Below are positions 34,889 through 43,259 of a stretch of 64,000 nucleotides of DNA, piece after piece. The stretch comes from an uncultured Treponema sp. (lineage in GTDB: Bacteria; Spirochaetota; Spirochaetia; Treponematales; Treponemataceae). The stretch is taken from contig CAMOIE010000001.1 of assembly GCA_946615905.1 (NCBI GenBank), positions 196,215 to 260,214 of the forward strand, in the 5' to 3' direction. The translations under genes and the position numbers were made by a program. The first letter of the stretch is position 1; every line of letters begins with the position of its first letter. The notes beneath the pieces were generated by a model. The model was not told where the DNA came from. It searched no databases and saw only the letters and a program-made list of their open reading frames with translations.

Positions 34889-36057
34889 TGAAATACGAAG
34901 ACAGACTTTCCCGCACGATTCAGGAGACTCCTCCTTCTGGAATCCGTAAATTTTTTGAGATGCTGATTGGCCACGACGATGTGATTTCACTTTCTGTCGG
35001 AGAGCCTGACTTTCCGACCCCATGGACGATGCGTGAGGAGGCCTTTTATCATCTTGAGAAGGGGCACACTTCTTACACTTCAAACTGGGGATTGATTGAG
35101 CTGCGCGAGGAAATCGCAAAATACCTTGAGCGCTACAATATGTACTACAACCCCAAGAATGAGATTATAGTCACAGTCGGGGCCAGTGAGGGCGTTGACG
35201 CTTCTCTGCGCTGCATTTTGAACCCCGGAGATGAAATCATCGTCAGCCAGCCCTGTTATGTGAACTACACGACTTTGGCCAATCTTGCCGGGGCTAAGGT
35301 GATTCCTCTGGACACCAGCAAGACAGGATTTTATCCGACCGCCGAGGCTCTTGAAAAGCTGATTACGCCGAAAACCAAGGCTGTGATGATTTGTTCCCCG
35401 AACAACCCGACAGGCACTGTGATTCCGGCTGCGGAGCTTGAGAAACTTGCAAAGGTAATCGTGAAAAATCAGATTTGGTGTATTTCCGATGAGATTTACT
35501 GCGAGCTTATGTATGACGGCGAAAAACACGTCTCAATCGGCTCTTTCCCCGGAATGAAGGATTACGCGATCATTTTGAACGGATTTTCAAAGTCATTTGC
35601 AATGACCGGCTGGAGAATCGGCTATATCGCGGCTCCGCAGGATTTGACCGCCCAGATTATAAAGCTGCACGGCTACAACACAATCTGCGCCCCGATTTTC
35701 AGCCAGTACGCCGCCGTTGAGGGGCTTCGCCACGGTTGGAGCGAGGTTGACCGCATGAGGACTTCCTACAGGCAGAGACGCAACCTGATGCTCAAGGCCT
35801 TTAACGACATGGGAATCCCGGTTCCAGAGCCGAAGGGGGCTTTTTACATGTTCCCGGACATCACGAAAACCGGCATGACCAGCGCGGACTTTGCGACGGA
35901 GCTTTTCCAAAAGCACAACGTTGCGGTTGTTCCTGGCTCTGTCTTTGGTGACTGCGGCGAAGGCCATATCCGCGTTTGCTACGCTACCGCAGTTGACAAA
36001 ATCAAAATCGCGCTGGACAGAATTGCCGAGATGGTCGCGGAAAAGACCGGCAGATGA
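34888..36057 (+). CDS. class I/II PLP-dependent aminotransferase
   Basis: 389 residues of aminotransferase fold type I. Seen: SVGEPDFPTPW, YTSNWGLIELREEIAKYL, CSPNNPTGTV, ISDEIYCELMYDG, the PLP lysine in GFSKSFAMTGWRIGY (Lys235) and the carboxylate-binding HIRVCYA. The sequence is close to the branch of aspartate/aromatic aminotransferases often annotated as aromatic amino acid aminotransferase or PatA-like. Together with the Lrp-like gene it forms a two-gene operon. Substrate uncertain. Confidence 0.9.
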   Translation: MKYEDRLSRTIQETPPSGIRKFFEMLIGHDDVISLSVGEPDFPTPWTMREEAFYHLEKGHTSYTSNWGLIELREEIAKYLERYNMYYNPKNEIIVTVGASEGVDASLRCILNPGDEIIVSQPCYVNYTTLANLAGAKVIPLDTSKTGFYPTAEALEKLITPKTKAVMICSPNNPTGTVIPAAELEKLAKVIVKNQIWCISDEIYCELMYDGEKHVSIGSFPGMKDYAIILNGFSKSFAMTGWRIGYIAAPQDLTAQIIKLHGYNTICAPIFSQYAAVEGLRHGWSEVDRMRTSYRQRRNLMLKAFNDMGIPVPEPKGAFYMFPDITKTGMTSADFATELFQKHNVAVVPGSVFGDCGEGHIRVCYATAVDKIKIALDRIAEMVAEKTGR

Positions 36058-36076
36058 AAACGCGTTAGCGGCTGTA

Positions 36077-36170
36077 AGGGCGTAAGTTGGCGATTGCTAA
36101 TCGCCAATGCAGCGAAAGCGGAACCCTGAAAGACGCGCGAAGCAAACCGCAGGTTTGCGGCGAACGCCCT
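36077..36170. repeat. palindromic intergenic element (nested hairpins)
   Basis: AGGGCGT (36077-36083) and ACGCCCT (36164-36170) close the element. Inside are TTGGCGATT/AATCGCCAA (36087-36095/36099-36107, three-base loop) and GCAAACC/GGTTTGC (36142-36148/36152-36158). REP-like or a terminator cluster for the aminotransferase operon. Confidence 0.6.
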
Positions 36171-36205
36171 GAAAATCATTCTTTATTTATCATTCGTAAA
36201 TTTTT

Positions 36206-36213
36206 GCCGATAA
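36206..36213 (+). promoter_or_regulatory. sigma-28-like -10 box (GCCGATAA)
   Basis: TTTTTGCCGATAATG contains the exact flagellar sigma -10 GCCGATAA, shared with the MCP promoter at 40881. A TAAA lies just upstream (36197-36200) but at non-standard distance. The expected transcript leader would be about 14 bases and still include the GGAG ribosome binding site. Confidence 0.45.
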
Positions 36214-36233
36214 TGTTAGCGGAGTAGTATTTT

Positions 36234-37571
36234 ATGGCAGGTTTAGTTGCAGCGGTAATTGTCGTCGCTTTTTTGGCACTCATGATTGTTATTGTCTCAA
36301 AAGGCTCAAAGGGTAAGGGAAAATCGGGCAAGCAGAAGACCCGCGCCCAGATTATTCGCGATGCAAACCGCAAGCTGGCTCAGGATGCCCATAACCCGGA
36401 AGGTCTCATTCCACTTGGAGAATTGTATTTTAGGGAACGCGCTTGGGACAAGGCCTATCCACTTTACGAGACGATGATGAACATTGCGGCGGCACATCAG
36501 GAGATTGACCCCTACCTTGCCTCTATCCGTTATGGAATTTGTGCCCTCCGCCTGAATAAACTCCAGGAATCATTCAAAGGTTTGATGCTGGCTTATAAAG
36601 CCCGGTCGGATAATTTTGAGGTGAACTATTATTTGGGTCAGGCGTTTTTTCAGAACAAAGAATACGACAAGGCTGTTCCCCTGCTGAAAAAGGCGACCCT
36701 GCTGAACCCTGAGGCTTCCGGCCTTAGCAGAATGCTTGGAATGGCATTGTATCAGGGAAAACACTTTCGTGAGGCCCTGCCCCTGCTCAAAAAGGCTTTG
36801 GACGAAAAGCCCGATGACAAGGAAGCTCTTTTTTCTATGGCGGATGCCATGCAGGAGTCAAGCTACGGGGAAAAGGCAATCAAAGTCTTTATGCACTTGC
36901 GTCCTGACCCGGAATTCGGAGCTAAATCATGTCTTTCTGCTGGAATGATTCACGAAAAGCAGGGAGACCCGGAAAAGGCCATGCAGGATTATGAAATCGG
37001 CTTGAAGCATCAGAATGCCGCGCCGGAAGTTGCTATTGAAATCCGCTACAGACTGGCTAACATTTGCTTTAAGTCAAATAATATCGCCCAAGGCTTGGCT
37101 TATGTGCGTGAGATTCAGGCTGTCAACCCGACATACAAGGATGTTGCGACTCTTTCAACCCAGTATTCGGAATTGAATTCAAACCATAATTTGCAGATTT
37201 ATTTGATGTCAGCTTCCAGCGACTTTGTTGCCCTTTGCCGCAAATTCGTAATGGGCTTTCATGCCCACGCCGTCACAAAAATCCACGACATTTCGGTTCA
37301 GCCGGACAATGTTGAGATTATGATTCACGTTGAGACGATGAAGTGGGAGTCAAACGAGCTTTTCAGATTCTACCGGTCTACTGGCGTTGTCGGAGAGCTT
37401 TTTATCCGCGATTTGCACGGAAAGCTGACCGAAAGCAAAGCCGACAAGGGAATCTGCATTACGGCGGGAACCTACAGCGACGAGGCCAAAAAGTATGCTG
37501 ACGGCCGCCCGATTGACCTTTACGACAAAAACACGCTGGTCAAAATGCTCAAAAAAATTGACCTTGCTTAG
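36234..37571 (+). CDS. membrane-anchored TPR protein with Mrr-like C-terminal domain
   Basis: 445 residues. An N-terminal membrane helix (about 3-22) and a basic linker (KGSKGKGKSGKQK) are followed by at least six tetratricopeptide repeats (about 50-300, e.g. VNYYLGQAFFQNKEYDKAVP). The last 100 residues resemble the tail of Mrr-type nuclease domains: ADKGICITAGTYSDEAKKYA then PIDLYDKNTLVKML. The catalytic D...QxK core is not evident, so a binding rather than cutting role is more likely. Cytoplasmic scaffold attached to the inner membrane is the best guess. A GGAG ribosome binding site precedes the ATG. Confidence 0.75.
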   Translation: MAGLVAAVIVVAFLALMIVIVSKGSKGKGKSGKQKTRAQIIRDANRKLAQDAHNPEGLIPLGELYFRERAWDKAYPLYETMMNIAAAHQEIDPYLASIRYGICALRLNKLQESFKGLMLAYKARSDNFEVNYYLGQAFFQNKEYDKAVPLLKKATLLNPEASGLSRMLGMALYQGKHFREALPLLKKALDEKPDDKEALFSMADAMQESSYGEKAIKVFMHLRPDPEFGAKSCLSAGMIHEKQGDPEKAMQDYEIGLKHQNAAPEVAIEIRYRLANICFKSNNIAQGLAYVREIQAVNPTYKDVATLSTQYSELNSNHNLQIYLMSASSDFVALCRKFVMGFHAHAVTKIHDISVQPDNVEIMIHVETMKWESNELFRFYRSTGVVGELFIRDLHGKLTESKADKGICITAGTYSDEAKKYADGRPIDLYDKNTLVKMLKKIDLA

Positions 37572-37581
37572 GTGATGGAAT

Positions 37582-38238
37582 TTACTTTTTAATCAGCACG
37601 AGGTTTCGCTCACGGATTTCGCCGTCAATCGGGTTTTCGGTTAAAAATGGCACTGTGAGCGGCAGGACTTCGTATTCGGGCATGTTTTTTCCCAGAGCCT
37701 GCATTTCTTCCTCGATTTTGTCCTTTTTAGCCTTGTAGGCCGCAAGAATGCCCCCGTCTTTTAAGATTCTTCTTAGAACGTGGGTCATCTTTTTTTCGAG
37801 CGGGCGGAAGGCGCGGAAGACGCAGATGTCAAATCTCTTTTGCTCAAGGCGTTCTGCCTGATTTTCTTCAATTGTGACGTTTGCAAGATTCAGGCGGGCT
37901 TTTACTTCATTTAAAAATCCGCAGCGTTTTTCCATTCTCTCGACCAGGGTAAAATGAATTTCTGGAAAGACAATCGCAAGGGGAATTCCGGGTAAGCCAG
38001 CTCCGGAGCCGATATCCGCGAATTCCGGCTTTTCGTATTTTGCCGCGAGTTTTTTTAATTCTGGATAGGCTGAGAGAGAGTCCAAAATGTGCTTTACGGC
38101 GGTCTCGTCGTAGGAGTCTGAGTTTATCAAGTCGAATTTCGCGTTGAATTCCAAAAGAGTTTTGATGTATGAGTCGAGTTTTTCTTTAAATTCTGCGGGA
38201 ATTCCAAGCTCTTTCAGTCCTTCGGGTAAAAAGTCCAT
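37582..38238 (-). CDS. rsmG: 16S rRNA (guanine-527-N7)-methyltransferase
   Basis: 218 residues, usual length. SAM-binding motif FADIGSGAGLPGIPLAI and the post-motif region LVERMEKRCGFLNEV identify RsmG/GidB; NLVLIKK closes the protein. It methylates G527 of 16S rRNA. Last gene of a minus-strand group with the HExxH and signal-peptide proteins, 30 bases from the previous stop, with AAGGA before the ATG. Confidence 0.95.
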   Translation of the reverse strand: MDFLPEGLKELGIPAEFKEKLDSYIKTLLEFNAKFDLINSDSYDETAVKHILDSLSAYPELKKLAAKYEKPEFADIGSGAGLPGIPLAIVFPEIHFTLVERMEKRCGFLNEVKARLNLANVTIEENQAERLEQKRFDICVFRAFRPLEKKMTHVLRRILKDGGILAAYKAKKDKIEEEMQALGKNMPEYEVLPLTVPFLTENPIDGEIRERNLVLIKK

Positions 38239-38268
38239 AAAAAATCCTTATAAAAATTCTGAATTTAC

Positions 38269-39315
38269 CTAGCGGTTGTCGTCCATGGCGAGGAGAACGT
38301 CCATTTTCCAGTTTGAGTCGTTGATTCTCATGGTGACAAGATTTCCTGTCCGGTTGGCCGTCAGGTTTCCGCGTTCTGCAAGTTCGTAAAGGAAGGAATA
38401 TTTATTCTCATAGTCTTGGATTACCGCCGGAGTCACAGTGTAGGAAGTCACTCCGCCCTTGCTGGCAGTCGCCTTGAAAAGCATGTAGAAAGTTTCAGTC
38501 CTTTGTGTGCTGTTGGCTGTGTAAATTCGGTCGCCTGTCAAAAGAAAAGTTCCGTCTGATTCCTGGCGGGAAAAATAGATTTTTTTGCAGGTTGAAAGGA
38601 CATCGTAGCCGTTCACTGTGAAGCGGAGAATCTTTGGGTCGTTGATTTTTGCCGCTGAAGCCAGATTCGGTGTCGACGTGAGTTTTCCGTTTTTCTGGGC
38701 CTGAACTTCTGTTTTAAGCTCGTTGAGTTCGTTTAAGATTTGCCGGAGCAGGGCGGAATCAGCACTGGAGGCCATTGCCGTTGTCTTTGCGGAATTGTCC
38801 TCGGTGAAGATATTCTTGCCGTTTCCCAAAAGACTTGAAAAAGAGCCTAAAAGTCCCAGAGAGTCCAAGGAGGAAATGTCGGAGGCTGAAAGCCCGTTGA
38901 ATGAAGAGGCCGCCTTTGTCGCGACTTTTGCCGCTGTTGTGATTTTATTCTCGCTGGATTTTGTGGAAATCTGTTGATTTGAGTCAGACTGACTTTTTAC
39001 AAGGGCTGAATTTGCGTCTGAGGAATTTTCTGTCAGGCTTGAATTGCGGGGCTGTGAGTCGGAGGTCTTTGTGTTGGAGCTTGATGCGGACTTTTTGCTT
39101 CCGTTGAAAAAATCATTAGACCCCGGCATGTAGAAGGAGGAGCCGATTGTCGGATTTGAGATAGTCGGCATCGATGGGGCTGAAATCGAGGGCATTGAAA
39201 GAGAGCCGGAATCTGCCGCCAGAGGAATCAAGAAAATGAAAAATGAAAGGTGAAAAACGAAAAATCCCGCCAGTCTTTTAAAACGGGCGATTTTTGCCTT
39301 TTTACATGCTCTCAA
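38269..39315 (-). CDS. secreted or envelope protein of unknown function, Ser/Asn-rich
   Basis: 348 residues from a TTG at 39315. The TTG is chosen because GGAGGA lies six bases before it inside the upstream gene and because it places a signal peptide (RACKKAKIARFKRLAG, hydrophobic FFVFHLSFFIFLIPLAA) at the very start; a longer in-frame start inside the upstream gene would spoil it. Residues about 40-150 are low-complexity Ser/Asn/Thr/Lys, then a short coiled coil (LLRQILNELNELKTEVQAQ) and a folded C-terminal domain with KILRFTVNGYDVL. No family recognised. Overlaps the previous gene by 14 bases. Confidence 0.65.
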   Translation of the reverse strand: MRACKKAKIARFKRLAGFFVFHLSFFIFLIPLAADSGSLSMPSISAPSMPTISNPTIGSSFYMPGSNDFFNGSKKSASSSNTKTSDSQPRNSSLTENSSDANSALVKSQSDSNQQISTKSSENKITTAAKVATKAASSFNGLSASDISSLDSLGLLGSFSSLLGNGKNIFTEDNSAKTTAMASSADSALLRQILNELNELKTEVQAQKNGKLTSTPNLASAAKINDPKILRFTVNGYDVLSTCKKIYFSRQESDGTFLLTGDRIYTANSTQRTETFYMLFKATASKGGVTSYTVTPAVIQDYENKYSFLYELAERGNLTANRTGNLVTMRINDSNWKMDVLLAMDDNR

Positions 39316-40105
39316 GGCTTTCCTCCACGAACTGAAGCCGCTGTTGCAGGGCTTCAATCGTCTTTGTGAGCCGGTTCTTTTCGCGCTCAAGTTTTTCGCG
39401 GGGGTCTCCGGCCGCCTTTTTCTTCATCAACTCGGTAACGGTGTCTGGGGCTTTTCCGCTCAAAATCTGCTGGGCCGCTGAGTCTCGTTCCCCGGCGTTT
39501 TTGAGGGCCGCGACTTTTTTCATATTGTCAAAGCCGAGCGCGGGGTTTACTTCCACGGCTCCGAGCTTTGTGATGTCGCGGGCTGAGTTACGGGGCAGGC
39601 AGAGAATGCGGTCGATGTAGTCCTCGTAGCGGATGTTCGCCTCGTCGCAGAGCTGGTGGGCCTTGTTCAAAGCCTTTCCGAATTCCTGCATGAGCTTGCC
39701 GTTTTGTTCTATATAATTCGTGCGGATATTTTCCGTAAGCTCTTTGAGTTCCGGGTAGTCGTCGAGGTTCAGCTTGTAGATTCCAAGCTCTCCGGCCTTT
39801 TCCAAAAGTCCGTGGAAGCGTGCCCAGAATTCCGCCGTGTGGACTCTGGCTCCCTTCGCCACGAATTTTCCCCCGTTCTCGGCCATGTCCTGGGCGTTGA
39901 TCAGGTGGTGGGTGTACTCGTGAATGGCGGTGTAGATTAACTGCGTGTCGCTTTTGAAATTTTTATTGTGCAGGAGGATTTCACGGGTGTCAGGTTTGTA
40001 AAGTCCGTTTACCCGGCTTGACTCCTTGCCGGTCATAATCACCGTAAAATCCAAGTCTGTATTTTCAATCTGCAAAAGCTTCTGCTTTATTTCTTCGTTG
40101 TCCAT
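39302..40105 (-). CDS. protein with zinc-metallopeptidase-like HExxH motif and C-terminal coiled coil
   Basis: 267 residues. YTAIHEYTHHLINA contains HExxH (His62-Glu63-x-x-His66) in a hydrophobic helix, the classical zincin motif, followed by HTAEFWARFHGLL, which could hold the third ligand. The end is a long charged coiled coil (about 225-265, KLEREKNRLTKTIEALQQRL). It looks like a cytosolic SprT- or ImmA-like metalloprotein, but no signal peptide and no exact family. First gene of the operon with the secreted protein and rsmG; a perfect TATAAT lies seven bases before its ATG. Confidence 0.65.
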   Translation of the reverse strand: MDNEEIKQKLLQIENTDLDFTVIMTGKESSRVNGLYKPDTREILLHNKNFKSDTQLIYTAIHEYTHHLINAQDMAENGGKFVAKGARVHTAEFWARFHGLLEKAGELGIYKLNLDDYPELKELTENIRTNYIEQNGKLMQEFGKALNKAHQLCDEANIRYEDYIDRILCLPRNSARDITKLGAVEVNPALGFDNMKKVAALKNAGERDSAAQQILSGKAPDTVTELMKKKAAGDPREKLEREKNRLTKTIEALQQRLQFVEESLESM

Positions 40106-40112
40106 GCGGAAT

Positions 40113-40118
40113 ATTATA
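40113..40118 (-). promoter_or_regulatory. leaderless-type -10 box of the HExxH gene
   Basis: Minus-strand TATAAT (40118-40113) with seven bases to ATG 40105. The -35 is poor (TTTAAT at 17 bp). No Shine-Dalgarno. Confidence 0.5.
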
Positions 40119-40151
40119 ATAGAATTCTAAAGAGAATTAAAGTCAGATTTT

Positions 40152-40805
40152 TTAAATGACGGAGAATATGTCCTTTGGCTTTTCAATTAAAAAGTCGCAG
40201 GAGCATTTTTCAAATTCTTCCCGGCTGCCGTAGCCCCAGAGTGCGCCCGCGCATTTTATCCCGGACTCGTGCGCTCCGATTACGTCGTGTTCCCGGTCTC
40301 CAATCATAAGGATTTTTCCTGCCTTTCTTTCTTCCTCAAGATTTTTGTGGGCGATTACAAAATTGATTGTCTGGCTTTTTGACTTTCTTGTTCCGGCCAA
40401 GTCGGTTCCGCCTGCGAATTCAAAATATTTTGCCAAGTCGTAGTGTTCCAGAATTCTGACCATAAAATGCTCAGGCTTTCCGGTCGCCACGTACAGGTGA
40501 AGTCCTGCCGCCTTTAATTCTTCAAGAGCCTCTGGAATCCCGTCGTAGACACCGTTCATGAAAATTCCCCTATCTGTGTAAAATTCCCGGTAAAGTCTGA
40601 CTGCCTCAAGGGAGTCCTCGTGGGAAAATCCGTAGAATTTTGAAAATGAATCGACCAGGGGCGGGCCTACAAAGGGCATAAGCTGGGCGTCAGTCTGGCC
40701 TGTAATCGAGAATTTTTCCAAAGCGTAGCGGACTGATGCGAAAATTCCAGGTGCGGAAGGAGTCAGCGTTCCGTCCAAATCAAAGAAGAGGTGGGTAAAT
40801 TTCAT
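40152..40805 (-). CDS. HAD-superfamily hydrolase, phosphoglycolate-phosphatase-like
   Basis: 217 residues. Motif I FFDLDGTLTPS (nucleophile Asp9, acid Asp11), motif II YVATGKP, motif III Lys in RKSKSQTINFVI, motif IV MIGDREHDVIGAHESG. The alpha-helical cap between motifs I and II places it with Gph/PpaX-type phosphatases. Substrate not determinable. Its ATG sits six bases after a -10 box, so the mRNA is probably leaderless. Confidence 0.87.
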   Translation of the reverse strand: MKFTHLFFDLDGTLTPSAPGIFASVRYALEKFSITGQTDAQLMPFVGPPLVDSFSKFYGFSHEDSLEAVRLYREFYTDRGIFMNGVYDGIPEALEELKAAGLHLYVATGKPEHFMVRILEHYDLAKYFEFAGGTDLAGTRKSKSQTINFVIAHKNLEEERKAGKILMIGDREHDVIGAHESGIKCAGALWGYGSREEFEKCSCDFLIEKPKDIFSVI

Positions 40806-40811
40806 GTGAAA

Positions 40812-40840
40812 ATAATAAGGATAAAATCTTTCTTGGACAA
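40812..40840 (-). promoter_or_regulatory. leaderless-type promoter of the HAD gene
   Basis: Minus strand: TTGTCC (40840-40835), 17-bp spacer, TATTAT (40817-40812), six bases to ATG 40805. No Shine-Dalgarno. Confidence 0.58.
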
Positions 40841-40880
40841 GGTTGTTTCCTTAAATTGGGCTTGCAATTTTGAAACTTTT

Positions 40881-40888
40881 GCCGATAA
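40881..40888 (+). promoter_or_regulatory. sigma-28-like promoter of the MCP gene
   Basis: ACTTTTGCCGATAATAAA holds GCCGATAA (40881-40888), the flagellar/chemotaxis sigma factor -10. The -35 side (TTGCAATTTTGAAA) is a poor match to TAAA. It lies 64 bases before the MCP ATG. Confidence 0.6.
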
Positions 40889-40951
40889 TAAAAATGGAAA
40901 TTTAAGAATATCTTGTTATGAGTTAAAAAAATCTTTTTGCAGGAGAATTTT

Positions 40952-43018
40952 ATGAAGAATAATCTGTCAATTTCTGCCAAGTTAAGAACCTTACTGGCGT
41001 TGGCTGTGATTCTTTGTGCGGTTTCGGTCGGTTCTCTCTCTCTTTTCCTTTTTAACAGGGGATTCACTGAGAATATTCAAAACAGTATCGATATTTCCGC
41101 AAAGGGAATGTTGATTACTTTGGACGACTGGAAGGATTCTTTGCAGAGCGGAGCGACCGGACTTTCTGAAACGGAAGATGTAATCGACATGTTTGAGAGC
41201 GAGAATTTTAAAAGCCTCTCTGATTATATTGCGACCCAAAAATCAAATATGGGCGTAGATTTTATTTATGTGACGGATGACACGGGGGTAATTCTTGTCG
41301 GTGGTAGCGGGTCCCTCTTTTCTTCAAAAGCGGTAATGTCGGCCTTGCAGGGAAATGAGGGATTCGCATACGAGGCTATGGCAGATGTTTCTTTCGCCAT
41401 GGTTTATACTGCTCCGCTTATCGGGTCTGACGGCAAAAAGCTTGGTTCAATCGCAGTCGGCTACGATTTGACAAAGAATGAGTTTGTTGACCGAATCAAA
41501 GACAGCTACGGCGTTGAGTGTACGATGTTTAACAAGATTTTGAGGGCCTCGACAACCCTTGTTGATGAAAACGGAGTGAGAGAAAGCGGAACAACTTTGG
41601 ACAACTCAAAAATCGTCACAAAAGTCTACGTTGACAAGGAAGCTTTCAAGGGAACGGTCGTTCTTTTTGACCAGCCTTACTTGGCGACGTATGTTCCTCT
41701 TGTGAATAGTGATGGGTCTGTAAACAGCATGGGCTTTATTGCGGAAAGCAAAGAGGGAATAAACAAGTCCATGCGGCAGACAGTAATGATTGTCGTTCCG
41801 TTTGTGATTATTTTTGTTGTCATTTTGATGGTGGTTGGAACGATTTTCATCAATTCAATCGTGAACCCTCTTAAAAAAGTTAAGAATGCCTTCTCTGAGA
41901 TTTCAAAAGGAGACGCTGACTTGACCCAGAGAATTGAAGTCAGCACAAAAGATGAAATCGGTCAGGTTGTAGAAGGATTCAACACATTCTCCGGAAAATT
42001 GCAGACGATTATTTCTGAGGTCAAGAATTCCAAAAACGAGCTTGGAATTGCCGGCGAAGATTTATCCGCCTCAACTCAGGACGCGGCTAGTGCGATTACC
42101 CAGATTATAGCCAATATTGAGTCAATTCACGGGCAGATTAACGGTCAGAACCAGTCTGTTCACCAGACTGCAGGGGCGGTTGACGAGATTTCATCAAATA
42201 TTTCTTCGCTGAACAAAATGATTGAGAACCAGTCCGCAGGCGTGACCCAAGCTTCCGCCGCCGTTGAGGAGATGATTGGAAATATTTCTTCCGTAAACCA
42301 GTCCGTCGACAAAATGGCAGACTCCTTCGGTGATTTGCAGTCTAATGCGGAATCAGGCTTTACAAAGCAGCAGTCTGTGAACTCTCAGATTGAGGAAATC
42401 GAAACCGAGTCGGAGATGTTGCAAGACGCAAACAAGGCGATTGCTAGCATTGCAAGTCAGACGAACCTTTTGGCTATGAATGCGGCAATTGAGGCAGCCC
42501 ATGCTGGAGAGGCCGGAAAGGGATTTTCTGTCGTTGCTGATGAAATTCGCAAACTCTCTGAGACTTCCACCAGTCAGTCAAAGACGATTGGAAATCAGCT
42601 CAAAAAAATCAAGGAGTCAATCAATCAGGTTGTAACGGCTTCTTCGGAAACGTCAACGGCCATGTCGGTCATTTCGCAGAAAATTCAGGAAACTGACCAG
42701 CTGGTCTTGCAGATTAAGGCGGCCATGGAGGAGCAGAACGAAGGATCCCGCCAGATTTCCGAGGCCTTGAAGTCTATGAACGACTCAACCGTTGAAGTCC
42801 GAAACGCATCCGAGGAGATGGAGAGGGGCAACCAGCAGATTTTGGAAGAGATTCAGCATTTGCAAGATTCTTCAACAATGATGGCACAGAGTATGGATGA
42901 GATGGCTGTCGGGGCGCGAAAAATCAACGAGACCGGAAATGCTTTGACCGGAATTTCCGATAAGGTAAAGACTTCAATCGACAAAATCGGGTCTCAAATT
43001 GACCTGTTCAAAGTTTGA
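40952..43018 (+). CDS. methyl-accepting chemotaxis protein with periplasmic Cache sensor
   Basis: 688 residues from ATG 40952, chosen for AGGAG eight bases before it. Membrane helices at about 12-32 and 275-297 enclose a periplasmic dCACHE domain ([30 protein letters not shown]). A HAMP domain follows ([20 protein letters not shown]), then a long helical signalling bundle with the conserved tip [20 protein letters not shown] and [12 protein letters not shown]. It signals through CheW/CheA to the flagellar motors. The ligand is unknown. Downstream is a strong terminator; upstream is a sigma-28-like box. Confidence 0.95.
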   Translation: MKNNLSISAKLRTLLALAVILCAVSVGSLSLFLFNRGFTENIQNSIDISAKGMLITLDDWKDSLQSGATGLSETEDVIDMFESENFKSLSDYIATQKSNMGVDFIYVTDDTGVILVGGSGSLFSSKAVMSALQGNEGFAYEAMADVSFAMVYTAPLIGSDGKKLGSIAVGYDLTKNEFVDRIKDSYGVECTMFNKILRASTTLVDENGVRESGTTLDNSKIVTKVYVDKEAFKGTVVLFDQPYLATYVPLVNSDGSVNSMGFIAESKEGINKSMRQTVMIVVPFVIIFVVILMVVGTIFINSIVNPLKKVKNAFSEISKGDADLTQRIEVSTKDEIGQVVEGFNTFSGKLQTIISEVKNSKNELGIAGEDLSASTQDAASAITQIIANIESIHGQINGQNQSVHQTAGAVDEISSNISSLNKMIENQSAGVTQASAAVEEMIGNISSVNQSVDKMADSFGDLQSNAESGFTKQQSVNSQIEEIETESEMLQDANKAIASIASQTNLLAMNAAIEAAHAGEAGKGFSVVADEIRKLSETSTSQSKTIGNQLKKIKESINQVVTASSETSTAMSVISQKIQETDQLVLQIKAAMEEQNEGSRQISEALKSMNDSTVEVRNASEEMERGNQQILEEIQHLQDSSTMMAQSMDEMAVGARKINETGNALTGISDKVKTSIDKIGSQIDLFKV

Positions 43019-43038
43019 GTTTATCAATAGAATTATAT

Positions 43039-43066
43039 ACCGGCTGAGAATTCAGCCGGTTTTTTT
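43039..43066 (+). terminator. terminator after the MCP gene
   Basis: ACCGGCTGA (43039-43047) and TCAGCCGGT (43052-43060) form a perfect stem with a four-base loop, followed by TTTTTT. Confidence 0.93.
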
Positions 43067-43088
43067 ATGAAAAAAAAGGAGGATTATT

Positions 43089-43259
43089 ATGGTAACAATT
43101 GAAAGTGCCATTGAGGCGTTGAAAAAAATCAAAACTTATTGCGCCGCGAACCAGCTGGCGGATTTTGATTATGTTATCAAAGTCATGGAGCGTTTGCAGG
43201 CTCAGGGTGTAACTGACCCGCTGAAAACGGATTTTACAAAATTAAAAGGAAATAAATAA
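43089..43259 (+). CDS. 56-aa protein translationally coupled to NhaC
   Basis: A short frame with an ideal AGGAGG ribosome binding site seven bases before ATG 43089. The product (MVTIESAIEALKKIKTYCAA...) is a soluble, helical peptide with no membrane segment. Its TAA shares one base with the ATG of the antiporter gene (TAATG), so translation of nhaC depends on or is helped by it. It could be a small regulatory subunit of the antiporter or only a coupling leader. No family recognised. Confidence 0.7.
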   Translation: MVTIESAIEALKKIKTYCAANQLADFDYVIKVMERLQAQGVTDPLKTDFTKLKGNK

